A DNA stretch of 43,085 nucleotides from Actinomycetota bacterium (GTDB lineage Bacteria > Actinomycetota > Actinomycetes > Actinomycetales > Microbacteriaceae): NCBI GenBank assembly GCA_018268455.1, contig JAFDWM010000297.1:1-43085 (forward strand). Reading direction: 5' to 3'. Position numbers and translations under genes: made by a program. This document shows positions 1 through 11,860 of the stretch, one piece after another. The notes beneath the pieces were generated by a model. The model made no database searches and was not told the DNA's origin. It was given only the letters and a program-made list of their open reading frames with translations. Within the stretch, counting starts at the first letter, position 1, and every line of letters starts with the position of its first letter.

Positions 1-2810
<2,810 letters not shown>

Positions 2811-2814
<4 letters not shown>

Positions 2815-3710
2815 CCCGCAACCACCTCCGTTCCGATTCCCTTGCTGGTGAAAAGTTCGACGAGCACCGAGTGCGGCACGCGTCCGTCGATGATGGCCGC
2901 CGCATGCACGCCCGACTCCACGGCCTCCAGGCACGCGGTCATCTTCGGGATCATGCCCGACTCGAGAGACGGCAGGAGCGTGCGCAGCTCCCCCGTGGTC
3001 AGATGCGACACGAGCGAGTCGCGGTTCGGCCAGTCCGCGTACAGGCCGGCGACGTCGGTGAGGATCACGAGCTTCGCCGCTCCGAGCGCAGTCGCGAGGG
3101 CGGCCGCCGCGGCGTCGGCGTTCACGTTGAGCGACTGTCCCGGGTGATCGAGATCCGGCGCGATGCTGGAGACCACCGGCACCCGGCCGGCCGCGAGATG
3201 GTCGAGCACGGCGGTCGGATCCACATCGACGACGTCGCCGACACGTCCCAGATCCACCTCTTCGCCGTTCACCATGACGCCGCGACGACGACCACTGAAC
3301 AGCCCGGCGTCCTCACCGCTGAGTCCGGTCGCGATCGGCCCGTGGCTGTTGATCTTCGCGACCAGCTGCGGGTTGACGTGCCCGGTCAGCACCATCCGCA
3401 CAACGGTGATCGCCTCGGTGGAGGTCACCCGGTAACCGCCCTTGAACTCGCTCGGGATCGCCAGCCGATCGAGCATGTTCGAGATCTGCGGGCCTCCGCC
3501 GTGCACCACGACGGGGAGGACCCCGACATAGCGCAGGTAGGCGATGTCCTGAGCGAAGGCCTCCTGCAGCTCATCCGAGATCATCGCGTTGCCGCCGTAC
3601 TTGACGACGACGACCTGGTCGCGGAACTTCTTCAGCCACGGCAGGGACTCGATGAGCGTCTGCGCCTTGATCGCCGCCTCTTCCGGCGCGGTGTCCTGGA
3701 GGTCGCTCAT
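2811..3710 (-). CDS. argB: Acetylglutamate kinase
   Basis: Phosphorylates N-acetylglutamate, usually the arginine-feedback-controlled step of the cyclic pathway. The 299-residue protein has the amino-acid-kinase glycine loops KYGGNAM (near residue 40) and VVHGGGPQ (near 75). The reading frame is open upstream to 3890, but ATG at 3710 overlaps the argJ stop (ATGA) and gives the expected start. The N-terminal helix before KYGG (about residues 8-32) is of the type linked to hexamer formation and arginine sensitivity in arginine-inhibited family members; inhibition here is an inference. Confidence 0.95.
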
Positions 3711-4864
3711 GAGGAGTACGCACTGTTCTCGTGCACGTAGTCGTGCGTGAGGTCGTTCGTGCGGATCGTGGCCGTGGCCTCGCCATTGCGCAGATCGATG
3801 AGCACGTGCGTCGCGCGCGGGGTGAGGTCGACCTCCTCGCGAGGCCGGTCCGGCCCGCCGGCCGTGCAGACCCGCACGCCGTTCATCCACACGTCGACGT
3901 CGTAGGGGTCGAAATCGGCCGAGGTCGTGCCGATCGCCGCCAGCACGCGGCCCCAGTTCGGGTCGTTCCCGAAGATCGCGGCCTTGAACAGGTTGTTGCG
4001 GGCGACTGCGCGGCCCACGTCGACGGCGTCACGCTCGCTGACCGCGTGGGTGACCTCGATCGAGATCGCGTGGCTCGCGCCCTCGGCGTCGTCCTGCAGC
4101 TTCGCGGCGAGCTGGTCGGCGACCTCGGTGAGCGCTGCGGCGAAGTCATCGAGATCCGGGCGGACCCCGCTCGCGCCATTGGCCAGAAGCGTGACCTGGT
4201 CGTTGGTCGACATGCAGCCGTCGGAATCGAGCCGGTCGAATGTGGCCCCCGTCGCCCTGCGCAGCGCGGTGTCGGCGTCGGCGGCATCGAGGTCGGCGTC
4301 TGTGGTGAGCACGACGAGCATCGTCGCAAGACCGGGCGCGAGCATCCCCGCTCCCTTCGCCATGCCGCCGATGGTCCAGCCGTCGCGCTCGAGCACGACG
4401 GTCTTCGCGACGGTGTCGGTCGTCATGATGGCCTCGGCGGCAGCCTGGCCGCCGTCGGCGCTGAGCCGCGCGATGCCCGCCTCGACCCCGGCGAGCACCT
4501 TGCCGCGGAACACCTCATCCCCGCTGCCGATGAGTCCGGTCGAGCAGACCACGACGTCACCAGCGCTCACGCCGAGCAGCTCCGCGGCGCGCTCGGCGGT
4601 GAGGTGGCTGGTCTGGAAGCCGAACGCACCGGTGAAGCAGTTCGCGCCACCGGAGTTCAGCACCACCGCCTCGACCGTGCGGTCGGCGACGACCTGCTGC
4701 GACCAGAGGATCGGGTTGGCCTTGGCCCGGTTGCTGGTGAACACGGCGACCCCGACCTTGCGAGGCCCCCTGTTCACCACCACGGCGACGTCGGGCTTGC
4801 CGGTGCTCTTCAGGCCTGCGACGACGCCGGCCGCCTCGAATCCCTGGGGTGCGGTCACGCTCAT
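3707..4864 (-). CDS. argJ: Bifunctional glutamate N-acetyltransferase / N-acetylornithine acetyltransferase
   Basis: Recycles the acetyl group from N-acetylornithine to glutamate, which makes the pathway cyclic. ArgJ proteins cut themselves before a threonine that becomes the nucleophile. The cleavage site is visible as [14 protein letters not shown], with the Thr of ATML as the predicted nucleophile. The protein is 385 residues. ATG at 4864 was chosen over a longer upstream frame because it overlaps the argC stop by four bases and gives [14 protein letters not shown]. Presence of argJ explains why no argE or argA is needed in the operon; whether it also accepts acetyl-CoA cannot be read from sequence. 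Confidence 0.95.
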   Translation of the reverse strand: MSVTAPQGFEAAGVVAGLKSTGKPDVAVVVNRGPRKVGVAVFTSNRAKANPILWSQQVVADRTVEAVVLNSGGANCFTGAFGFQTSHLTAERAAELLGVSAGDVVVCSTGLIGSGDEVFRGKVLAGVEAGIARLSADGGQAAAEAIMTTDTVAKTVVLERDGWTIGGMAKGAGMLAPGLATMLVVLTTDADLDAADADTALRRATGATFDRLDSDGCMSTNDQVTLLANGASGVRPDLDDFAAALTEVADQLAAKLQDDAEGASHAISIEVTHAVSERDAVDVGRAVARNNLFKAAIFGNDPNWGRVLAAIGTTSADFDPYDVDVWMNGVRVCTAGGPDRPREEVDLTPRATHVLIDLRNGEATATIRTNDLTHDYVHENSAYSS

Positions 4865-5913
4865 GGGGCGACTCCGTTGATGCTCAGCGCCGTGGTCTCG
4901 GCGAGACCGAGCGCGATGTTCATGGACTGGATGGCGGCGCCGGCCGTGCCCTTGGCCAGGTTGTCGACGGCCGTGACGATGACGACCCGGCCCGCGGCGC
5001 GGTCGATCGCGAGACCGACGAGCGCCGTGTTGGCGCCGAGCACGTCTGCCGTGCGCGGGAAGCTTCCCTCCGGGAGCAGGTGCACGAACGTCTCGTCGCC
5101 GTACGCGCTCTCCCACGCGTCGCGGATCTGGGCGTCGCTGACACCGGGCGCGATCGGCGCGGTCGAGGTCGCGAGGATCCCGCGGGACATCGGCACGAGC
5201 ACGGGCGTGAAGGAGATCCTGATGTCGGAGGCCGCCGCACCGCCCGTCGCGGCGAGGGCCTGACGGATCTCCGGGATGTGCCGGTGGGTGCCCCCGACCG
5301 CATAGGGGTTGGCACTACCCAGGATCTCGCTGGCGAGCAGGTTGGTCTTGGCGCTCTTGCCGGCGCCCGACGGGCCGACCGCGAGCACCGTCACGATGTC
5401 GGACGCGTCGATCACGCCCGCGGCGACACCCGGAGCGAGGCTGAGGCTCACGGTCGAGGCGTTGCAGCCGGGCGCGGCGATGCGGGTCGCGCCCCGGAGA
5501 TTCTCCCGCTGCTTGACGCCGTTCACGGTGAGCTCGGGCACACCGTACGCCCACGGCTCATGGAACGCGCCACCGTAGAAGGCGTTCCAGCTGTCGGCCG
5601 AGGTGAGCCGGTGGTCGGCGCCCGCATCGATCACGAGCGGCACCTCACCGAGCGCGTCGGTGTACTGCCCGGACTGGCCGTGCGGGAGGGCGAGGAAGAC
5701 GATGTCGTGGCCGGCGAGGATCTCGGGCGTCGTGTCCTGCAGTTCGAGGTGCGCCAGGGAGCGCAGGTGCGGCTGATGTTCGACGAGCTTCTGCCCGGCG
5801 TTCGAGTGCGCCGTGACGGTGCGGATCTCGATGTCGGGATGGTTCGCGAGCAGGCGAAGGATCTCGCCGCCCGCATAACCGGATGCGCCGGAGACGGCGA
5901 CGGTGTACGTCAT
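4861..5913 (-). CDS. argC: N-acetyl-gamma-glutamyl-phosphate reductase
   Basis: NADPH-dependent reductase making N-acetylglutamate semialdehyde; first structural gene of the arginine operon. The 350-residue protein starts with a Rossmann loop ([10 protein letters not shown], residues 8-17) and has the catalytic cysteine in APGCNAST. A clear ribosome binding site, AAGGTGG at 5918-5924, precedes the ATG. About 200 bases separate the start from the predicted transcription start; this leader holds the arginine-rich leader peptide and hairpins described separately. The AGGTG of the ribosome binding site could pair with CACCT at 5951-5955 on the same RNA. Confidence 0.96.
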   Translation of the reverse strand: MTYTVAVSGASGYAGGEILRLLANHPDIEIRTVTAHSNAGQKLVEHQPHLRSLAHLELQDTTPEILAGHDIVFLALPHGQSGQYTDALGEVPLVIDAGADHRLTSADSWNAFYGGAFHEPWAYGVPELTVNGVKQRENLRGATRIAAPGCNASTVSLSLAPGVAAGVIDASDIVTVLAVGPSGAGKSAKTNLLASEILGSANPYAVGGTHRHIPEIRQALAATGGAAASDIRISFTPVLVPMSRGILATSTAPIAPGVSDAQIRDAWESAYGDETFVHLLPEGSFPRTADVLGANTALVGLAIDRAAGRVVIVTAVDNLAKGTAGAAIQSMNIALGLAETTALSINGVAP

Positions 5914-5939
5914 GCTTCCACCTTAACGGTCGAGCCCGT

Positions 5940-6033
5940 CGACACGTCTCAGGTGTCGGCGCGGCTCAGCGGATCTGGGCCGGGGCGGCGACGCCTGCGC
6001 TCCACCGCACGACGGCGGGAGCGCGGGGTCGCC
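5940..6033 (-). promoter_or_regulatory. Candidate arginine attenuator region upstream of argC
   Basis: Seen in the minus-strand RNA: an outer stem GGCGAC (6033-6028) with GTCGCC (5992-5987) enclosing a hairpin GCGCTCC (6024-6018) with GGAGCGC (6003-5997). An alternative pairing exists between CGACGCC (6059-6053, inside the arginine codons of the leader peptide) and GGCGTCG (5995-5989). The two pairings share bases and exclude each other. Further down is a hairpin CGACAC/GTGTCG (5958-5953 with 5945-5940). The geometry resembles amino-acid attenuators; which fold terminates or blocks translation is not decided from sequence alone. Confidence 0.5.
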
Positions 6034-6110
6034 TAGAGTCGGCGGCCCGGACGGCGTCGACGCACGACGATGCCACCCGCGAGGGCGATCGAGTGCGGAG
6101 CCGAGAGCAT
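6033..6110 (-). CDS. Putative arginine-rich leader peptide of the arg operon (25 aa)
   Basis: A 25-codon open frame between the arg promoter and argC. It begins ATG at 6110 and ends TAG at 6033-6035. Its C-terminal part reads VVRRRRPGRRL, with six arginines in eight codons (17-20 and 23-24), immediately before strong hairpins. The ATG lies six bases after a TATCGT -10 box and has no ribosome binding site, so it would be translated from a leaderless mRNA, the same architecture as several genes in this window. Ribosome stalling at arginine codons would be a way to sense charged arginyl-tRNA. Too short for homology; the call rests on position, composition and the competing RNA folds. Confidence 0.55.
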   Translation of the reverse strand: MLSAPHSIALAGGIVVRRRRPGRRL

Positions 6111-6116
6111 GCGCCG

Positions 6117-6122
6117 ACGATA
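6117..6122 (-). promoter_or_regulatory. Predicted -10 box of the arginine operon
   Basis: TATCGT on the minus strand (TANNNT), six bases before the ATG of the leader peptide and four bases downstream of the thiamine-operon terminator hairpin. No good -35 hexamer is visible; that region lies inside the hairpin. Confidence 0.5.
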
Positions 6123-6126
6123 TCGT

Positions 6127-6162
6127 GCGGCGGCTCCCCGGGACAAATCGAGGAGCCGCCGC
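6127..6162 (-). terminator. Terminator hairpin of the thiamine operon
   Basis: Perfect 11-bp inverted repeat (6127-6137 with 6152-6162, GCGGCGGCTCC and its complement) with a 14-base loop, 15 bases after the stop of the thiED-tenA fusion. There is no T-run after it; the sequence runs straight into the arg -10 box. Confidence 0.65.
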
Positions 6163-6177
6163 GCGATCGCCACGGAC

Positions 6178-8331
6178 TCAGTCGCCGAGGTCTGCCGCAG
6201 CGAAGAACGCGCGCTCGTGCTCGCTCGAACGCACGTAGGCGATCCGCATCCGCTCACGCACCTCGGGCGTCGCCGCCGCCGCGTGCGCGGAGACGATCCG
6301 CACCGCGTCCTCGGTGGCCGTGGCGAACGCCGGATCCGAATACTCGTCCAGCCAACTCGCGAACGGATGCGCGGGGTCGCCTCCGGCCACAGCGTGCAGG
6401 CGGGTACCGATGTCCGAGTACAGCCAGAAGCACGGCAACAGGGCCGCGATCAGCACACCGTAGTCGCCGTCGAATGCGCAGCCGCGCAGGTGGTCGACGT
6501 ACGCGGTCGTCGCGGGCCCCGGCTCGGCGCCGAACGTCTCGGCGCCGACACCCTCCGGTGACAGCCACCGCGCATGCAGCTGCAGCTCGCCGACGATCGC
6601 ACCCTCCGCCGAGTGCGCCCAGAACGCCTGCTCCGCCGAGTTCGGCGCGATGCGGGCGGCCTCGGCGAGCGTGCGCGCATAGTCGCGCAGATACAGCGCG
6701 TCCTGCGCCAGGTACCAGCGGAAGGCGGAGACCGGCAGGGATCCGTCGGCCATCCGGCGCAGGAACGGCAGCTCGTCGATCGCTCGGCGCAGCGGGGCGA
6801 TCTGCTCCCACCAGTCCGCCGCGATCGCCGCGGGTTCCGGCGCGATGTCGAGTCCTCCGCGCTGCCACAGTCCGGCGAAGTGACTGACGGGTCCGTGGCC
6901 GGCGCCGACCCGCAGCGCGGAGCCCGCGGCGATCGATTCGCGCAGCCATGCGCGCACCTCGCCGACCGCTCCGCGCCAGTCGCGATCGGCCGCGCGGCGG
7001 GTCGCGAGGGCCGACGACAGCGAGCAGCCGGTGCCGTGCGTGCTGTCGGTCACGATGCGTGAGCCGGCGTACTCGCGGATCGCGCCGGACGGCCCGACGA
7101 GAGCGTCCGGCGCCTCATCGCCGCCGAGGTGGCCGCCCTTGACGAGCACGAGCGCGCCGGTCGCCGCGGACAGCCGCTGGGCCTGCGCGATCGCGCCGGT
7201 CCAGCTCGTCGCCTGGTGTTCGCCGACCAGCACGCCCAGCTCGGGCAGGTTCGGCGTGATCAGGTCGGCGAGCGGCAGCAGCGCACGCAGCCCCTGCTCG
7301 GCATCGGCGTCGAGCAGCCGGTCGCCGCTGGTGGCGATCATGACCGGATCCAGCACCACCGTGGGCGGGCGATGCGCCCGCAGCCAGTCGACGACCTCCG
7401 CGATGACGGCGGATCCGGCGAGCATCCCGATCTTGACCGCGTCGACGCGCACGTCGTCGCTGATCGCGTCGAGCTGGGCACGCAGGAAGTCCGCCGGCGG
7501 CACGTGCACGGCTCTCACGCCCTGGGTGTTCTGCGCGGTCAGCGCAGTGATGACCGCCATGCCGTAGCCGCCGTTCGCGGCGATCGACTTGAGGTCGGCC
7601 TGGATGCCGGCGCCGCCCGAGGGATCGCTGCCCGCGATGCTGAGCACCCGCGGGGTCCCGCCGCTCCCCCACGCCCGGAGGAGCTTGCGGGCGGCGACCT
7701 GCGGATTCGGTGCGGCGCAGATCGCGGACACCACCGCCACGCCGGCCGCGCCGGCCGCGCGCAGCGGCGCCACGTCGTCGCGGCCGATGCCGCCGATCGC
7801 CACGCACGGGATGGGGCTCTGCGCGGCGAATGCGGCGAAGCCCGCCACGCCGAGCTCCGGTGGATGGTCGGCCTTGGTCTGGGTGGGATGGATCACGCCC
7901 ACGCCGAGGTAGTCGACGGTCCCGGCCGGCAGCGACTTCGCCGCCGCGAGATGCGCCGGCTGGTTCGCCGTGAGTCCGATGATCGCGTCGGGGCCGAGGA
8001 CCGATCGCGCCACGAGCGGCGAGACATCGGACTGCCCGATGTGGATGCCGTCCACGCGCGCGCCGCGGCGGCGCGCCTCGACGACCGCATCCAGGCGATC
8101 GTCGACGACGAGCAGCGCCCGGCCGGCGATGACGCGGGAGAGCTCGATGAGCTGGGCGACGATCGACGCGTCGTCGGCGTCCTTGTCACGCAGCTGCACG
8201 ATGCGCACGCCGCCGGACACGGCCGCATCGACGACCGCAGGGACGCCGCGCTCGCCGCTGAGGCCCGGATCCGTGACGAGGTACAGCGCGAGATCGTCGA
8301 GCCGCAGCCGACCGGTGACGGAGGCGGTCAT
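6178..8331 (-). CDS. ThiE-ThiD-TenA fusion (thiamine phosphate synthase / HMP(-P) kinase / TenA)
   Basis: One 717-residue protein with three thiamine-pathway domains. Residues about 10-225 are thiamine phosphate synthase (Thi[36 protein letters not shown]). Residues about 228-495 are hydroxymethylpyrimidine (phosphate) kinase (Thi[20 protein letters not shown], catalytic [12 protein letters not shown]). Residues about 505-717 are TenA-like ([13 protein letters not shown] with the conserved Cys; SSEHERAFF with the conserved Glu). TenA enzymes recover pyrimidine from damaged thiamine. The ATG overlaps the thiM stop by four bases (ATGA). With ThiM the operon can rebuild thiamine phosphate from salvaged pyrimidine and thiazole; de novo ThiC or ThiG is not in this window. 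A longer upstream frame to 9090 is only chance openness through thiM. Confidence 0.93.
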   Translation of the reverse strand: MTASVTGRLRLDDLALYLVTDPGLSGERGVPAVVDAAVSGGVRIVQLRDKDADDASIVAQLIELSRVIAGRALLVVDDRLDAVVEARRRGARVDGIHIGQSDVSPLVARSVLGPDAIIGLTANQPAHLAAAKSLPAGTVDYLGVGVIHPTQTKADHPPELGVAGFAAFAAQSPIPCVAIGGIGRDDVAPLRAAGAAGVAVVSAICAAPNPQVAARKLLRAWGSGGTPRVLSIAGSDPSGGAGIQADLKSIAANGGYGMAVITALTAQNTQGVRAVHVPPADFLRAQLDAISDDVRVDAVKIGMLAGSAVIAEVVDWLRAHRPPTVVLDPVMIATSGDRLLDADAEQGLRALLPLADLITPNLPELGVLVGEHQATSWTGAIAQAQRLSAATGALVLVKGGHLGGDEAPDALVGPSGAIREYAGSRIVTDSTHGTGCSLSSALATRRAADRDWRGAVGEVRAWLRESIAAGSALRVGAGHGPVSHFAGLWQRGGLDIAPEPAAIAADWWEQIAPLRRAIDELPFLRRMADGSLPVSAFRWYLAQDALYLRDYARTLAEAARIAPNSAEQAFWAHSAEGAIVGELQLHARWLSPEGVGAETFGAEPGPATTAYVDHLRGCAFDGDYGVLIAALLPCFWLYSDIGTRLHAVAGGDPAHPFASWLDEYSDPAFATATEDAVRIVSAHAAAATPEVRERMRIAYVRSSEHERAFFAAADLGD

Positions 8332-9176
8332 GCCGCCGCCTCCGCGCCGACAGCGACGTGCGCTCGCGCGGCGAGCTCCTCCGGTTCGATGGCGGCGAGG
8401 GCGTCGAGCAGCCGGACCGCGAAGGATCCGGGTCCGGCGGCGGCGGCCGCCGCGTCCTCCGCGGCGAGCGTGTAGACCAGGGTGGCCGCCGCGGCAGCCA
8501 CGGCAGGGCTGTGCGCGGTGGCGCGCGCGGCACCGAGGAACGCAGCCATGACCGCGCCGAGTGCGCAGCCGCCGCCGGTGACGCGCGTGAGCAGCGCATC
8601 GCCGTTCGCGATCCGGATCTCGGAGGCGGCGTCGACGACGAGGTCGACCGGACCGGAGACGGCGACCGCTCCCCCGGTCTTCGCCGCAAGCTCGCGGGCG
8701 GCATCCCGCGCCGCCTCGGTGCCGTCCAGCGCGTCGACTCCCCTCCCTCCCGCGGAATGCCCCGCGAGGGCGAGGATCTCGGAGGCGTTGCCGCGGATGA
8801 CGGTCGGGCGCAGCGCGAGCAGATCCTGCGCGAGCGCCGTGCGCACCGGAAGCGCGCCGACGGCGACCGGGTCCAGCACCCAGGGCGTTCCCGAGGTGCT
8901 CGCGCCCCCGACGGCCTCGAGGCTCGCCGAGCGCTGCTCGGGCGTGGGCGTGCCGAGGTTGATCAGCAGCCCCGACGAGATCCCGGCGAACATGCCGGCC
9001 TCGCCCGTGATGTCGACCATCGCCGGTGCGGCCCCGAGCGCCAGCAGCACGTTCGCCGTGAACCCGGTCACCACCGAGTTCGTGATGCACTGCACCAGAG
9101 GCGGCTCGGCCCGCAGGCGGGCGAGCAGTGCGGTGGCGGATTCCACCACGGAGGACGATTCCAGACGCGCGTTCAT
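8328..9176 (-). CDS. thiM: Hydroxyethylthiazole kinase
   Basis: Phosphorylates 4-methyl-5-(2-hydroxyethyl)thiazole for salvage into thiamine phosphate. The 282-residue protein has the family start [20 protein letters not shown], the central [18 protein letters not shown] segment and the catalytic cysteine in [10 protein letters not shown]. It is the first gene after the TPP riboswitch; the ATG is only five bases after the 3' strand of the riboswitch. The stop overlaps the following triple-fusion gene, so the two are almost certainly co-transcribed and thiamine-repressed. Confidence 0.95.
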   Translation of the reverse strand: MNARLESSSVVESATALLARLRAEPPLVQCITNSVVTGFTANVLLALGAAPAMVDITGEAGMFAGISSGLLINLGTPTPEQRSASLEAVGGASTSGTPWVLDPVAVGALPVRTALAQDLLALRPTVIRGNASEILALAGHSAGGRGVDALDGTEAARDAARELAAKTGGAVAVSGPVDLVVDAASEIRIANGDALLTRVTGGGCALGAVMAAFLGAARATAHSPAVAAAAATLVYTLAAEDAAAAAAGPGSFAVRLLDALAAIEPEELAARAHVAVGAEAAA

Positions 9177-9181
9177 CGCGA

Positions 9182-9257
9182 CATCCCTTCGCTAGTACGA
9201 GCTAGATCAGGTTCGACGGGTGTGCTCTCAGCCGCGCATCGCGGCACCCCGTGTCAC
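9182..9257 (-). promoter_or_regulatory. TPP riboswitch (THI element)
   Basis: On the minus strand the conserved THI-element blocks appear in order: ACGGGGTGC, then GGCTGAGA, then ACCCGTCGAACCTGATC, then a 3' strand CGAAGGGATG. These match the established aptamer consensus. It precedes thiM and the thiE/D/tenA fusion, which confirms the pathway. The last block GAAGGGA sits 8-14 bases before the thiM ATG and is also the only ribosome-binding-site-like sequence, so ligand binding may hide it directly without a separate expression platform. Confidence 0.93.
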
Positions 9258-9265
9258 TGCCGGCC

Positions 9266-9271
9266 AGTCTA
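9266..9271 (-). promoter_or_regulatory. Predicted -10 box for thiM
   Basis: TAGACT on the minus strand, three bases after the pheT terminator hairpin and about eight bases before the 5' edge of the TPP aptamer, so the transcript would begin at the riboswitch itself. No convincing -35. Confidence 0.5.
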
Positions 9272-9274
9272 GGC

Positions 9275-9311
9275 GAAGAGACCCCGGCCCGGTGCGGGCC
9301 GAGGTCTCTTC
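9275..9311 (-). terminator. Terminator hairpin after pheT
   Basis: 16-base arms (9275-9290 and 9296-9311) with a five-base loop; the only non-Watson-Crick pair is G-U in the minus-strand RNA, which supports use in that direction. It follows the pheT stop by 20 bases. No T-run. Confidence 0.75.
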
Positions 9312-9331
9312 CGGAAGGAAGGGCGGCGTGA

Positions 9332-11860
9332 TCAGTCGCGGATCCGAGCGCCGAACCGCTCCGTCGCCACGGCGACGCCGGCGAGCTTCGCCTCGGTCGC
9401 CTCGGCGGCGGTCAGCGTGCGGTCGTCGGCCCGGAACCGCAGCGCGAAGCTGAGGCTCTTGGATCCTGCCGGGACGCCTTCGCCGCGGTAGTCGTCGACG
9501 AGCCGGACCGACTCGAGCAGCTCCCCCGCACCTTCGGAGAGGGCGGCGCCGACCTGCGCGGCGGGGACGCCGGCGTCGATCACGAGCGAGACGTCCTGCG
9601 TGGCGGCGGGGTAGGTCGACAACGACGCCGCGACCACACGCTCACCCGCCAGCGCGAGCGCGCGGTCGAGGTCGATTTCGAGCACGACCGCACGTCCGGG
9701 CAAGTCGGCGTCCGCGGCGACCTGCGGATGCAGCTCACCGACGTAGCCGATCTCCACGGCGGATCCGGTCGACGCGTCGGCGACGGTCAGCACACCGGTG
9801 CGCCCGGGGTGCAGCGCCGTGCGGGCGCCCTGGGCGACGTCGATGCGCACTCCCGCGGCATCGGCGATGACGCGCACGGCGTCCAGCGCCTCGCTGAGAC
9901 CGAACTCCTCGGCCGCGCGGCCCGGCTGGCGCACGGTCACGTGCCCGGTGAACAGGGCGGCGACGTGAGTGGCCTGGGGCGGGATCGAGGCGTTCAGCGC
10001 CGCGAGAGTGTCGTCGGACGGCTTCTCGCCGAGCGGAGGGACCTCGTCGGTGCCGTACGTGACGCCCGGCTCGGGCAGGAACACCGCGCCGGTCTCGAAG
10101 ACGGCGAGATCGACGAGCCCGCGCGCGATGTTGCGGTGCGCGATCTGCAGCAGACCCGGGATGAGCGAACGGCGCAGGTACGGCGCCTGTCCGTCCAGCG
10201 CGTTCGCCAGGCGCACGCCGGGCAGGCGCTCACCGGAGGCGGATCCGTGCAGGTCGTTCTGCTCCTGCGTCGTGAACGGGAACGCGGGGGTCTCGACCAG
10301 GCCCGCGGCGGCGAGGGCGTTCGCGACGCGCCGGCGCCCCTGCTGCAGTGCGGTCAGCCCGCGGCCGGACGGCGGCGTCGGGAGCACGGAGGGGATCCGG
10401 TCGAAGCCGTGCAGACGCGCGACCTCCTCGGCGAGGGTCCACTTGTCGGTGAGGTCGGGGCGCCAGCTCGGCGGGATCACGAACCAGCCGGATCCGGTCT
10501 CGGAGTCCGCGACCTCGGCGCCGATCCGCTGCAGCGCGGCGGTCACCTCGTCGTCGGCGTAGTCGACGCCGATGAGTCCCTGCACGAAGCCGCCCGGGAG
10601 GTCGATGCCCGCGATCTCGACCTCTGCGTAGAGCGCGCCGCCCTCGTCGGTGAGCGAGCCGCCGGCGAGGGAGACCATGAGGTCGGCCACGCGCCGGGCC
10701 GCGACGAACGGGATCAGCGGGTCCACGCCGCGCTCGAAGCGCTTGGACGCCTCGCTCGGAAGCTTGTGCCGTCGGGCCGAGCGCGCGATGGTCGTCGGGT
10801 CGAAGGTCGCCGCCTCGACGAGCACGTTGCGCGTGCTTGCGCTCATCTCGGTCGTGCCGCCGCCCATGACGCCGGCGAGGCCGATCGGCCCGGATCCGTC
10901 CGTGATGAGCAGGTCCTCCGGGTGCAGGGTGCGCTCCTGGCCGTCGAGCGTGACCATCTTCTCACCCTGCTCCGCGCGGCGGATCACGATGGTCCCGTCG
11001 AGCTTGTCCAGGTCGTAGCCGTGCACCGGGTTGCCGAGCTCGAGCATCACGTAGTTCGTGATGTCGATGAGCACCCCGAGCGAGCGCATGCCGGCCAGGC
11101 TCAGCCGGGCGATCATCCACGGCGGCGTCGGGCGGGAGGGATCCACACCGCGCACCACACGCGTGACGAACTCGGTCGCACCGGTGTTGCCGCGGATCGG
11201 GGCGCGATCCTCGACGATCGCGGTGAAACCGGTGCCGGGCTGCAGTTCGGCGAAGTCGCGTTCGGCCGGATCGCGGAACGCCGCACCGGTCGCGTGCGAG
11301 TATTCGCGGGCGACGCCGCGCAGCGAGAACGCGTAGCCGCGGTCGGGCGTGACGTTGATGTCGACGGCGACGTCATCGAGGCCGAGCAGGGCGATCGCGT
11401 CCGCGCCGACCGGCGCGTCGATGCCCAGCTCGGCGAGGATCAGGATCCCGTTGTGCTCGTCGCCCAGCCCCAGCTCACGGGCCGAGGCGATCATGCCGTC
11501 GGACACGTGGCCGTAGGTCTTGCGGGCGGCGATCGGGAACGGCCCGGGCAGCACGGCGCCGGGCAGGGTCACCACGACCTTGTCATCGGCCGCGAAGTTG
11601 TGCGCGCCGCAGACGATGCCGCGGACCCCGCCGTTCGCCTCGCCGACGTCCACCTGGCACCACCGGATGGTCTTGCCGTTCGACTGCGGCTCCTCGTCGA
11701 AGGAGAGCACGCGGCCCACCACGACAGGACCGGAGATGCCGAACTCGATGAGCTCCTCCTCCTCGAAGCCCACCGACACGAGCGCCGCGAAGACGTCGTC
11801 CGGCGTGGCCTCCGGAGCTACATCCACGTACTCGCGCAGCCAGGAAAGCGGAACGCGCAT
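9332..11860 (-). CDS. pheT: Phenylalanine--tRNA ligase beta subunit
   Basis: Beta subunit of the heterotetrameric phenylalanyl-tRNA synthetase; carries editing and tRNA-binding domains. The 842-residue length is typical for the bacterial form. Seen: the N-terminal MRVPLSWLREYVDV, a tRNA-binding (EMAP-like) domain over about residues 40-155, B3/B4 editing region in the middle, B5 domain, a catalytic-like core, and the C-terminal anticodon-binding FDX domain (SLSTYPAATQDVSLVID onward). ATG at 11860 overlaps the last base of the pheS stop (TGATG); a longer frame upstream is read-through of pheS in another frame. A strong hairpin follows the gene. Confidence 0.96.
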   Translation of the reverse strand: MRVPLSWLREYVDVAPEATPDDVFAALVSVGFEEEELIEFGISGPVVVGRVLSFDEEPQSNGKTIRWCQVDVGEANGGVRGIVCGAHNFAADDKVVVTLPGAVLPGPFPIAARKTYGHVSDGMIASARELGLGDEHNGILILAELGIDAPVGADAIALLGLDDVAVDINVTPDRGYAFSLRGVAREYSHATGAAFRDPAERDFAELQPGTGFTAIVEDRAPIRGNTGATEFVTRVVRGVDPSRPTPPWMIARLSLAGMRSLGVLIDITNYVMLELGNPVHGYDLDKLDGTIVIRRAEQGEKMVTLDGQERTLHPEDLLITDGSGPIGLAGVMGGGTTEMSASTRNVLVEAATFDPTTIARSARRHKLPSEASKRFERGVDPLIPFVAARRVADLMVSLAGGSLTDEGGALYAEVEIAGIDLPGGFVQGLIGVDYADDEVTAALQRIGAEVADSETGSGWFVIPPSWRPDLTDKWTLAEEVARLHGFDRIPSVLPTPPSGRGLTALQQGRRRVANALAAAGLVETPAFPFTTQEQNDLHGSASGERLPGVRLANALDGQAPYLRRSLIPGLLQIAHRNIARGLVDLAVFETGAVFLPEPGVTYGTDEVPPLGEKPSDDTLAALNASIPPQATHVAALFTGHVTVRQPGRAAEEFGLSEALDAVRVIADAAGVRIDVAQGARTALHPGRTGVLTVADASTGSAVEIGYVGELHPQVAADADLPGRAVVLEIDLDRALALAGERVVAASLSTYPAATQDVSLVIDAGVPAAQVGAALSEGAGELLESVRLVDDYRGEGVPAGSKSLSFALRFRADDRTLTAAEATEAKLAGVAVATERFGARIRD

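Noticed and set aside
8332-9090. Extending the thiE/D/tenA fusion upstream through thiM
   Set aside because: The frame is open but translates to Arg/Gly-rich nonsense; the ATGA overlap at 8328-8331 marks the true start.
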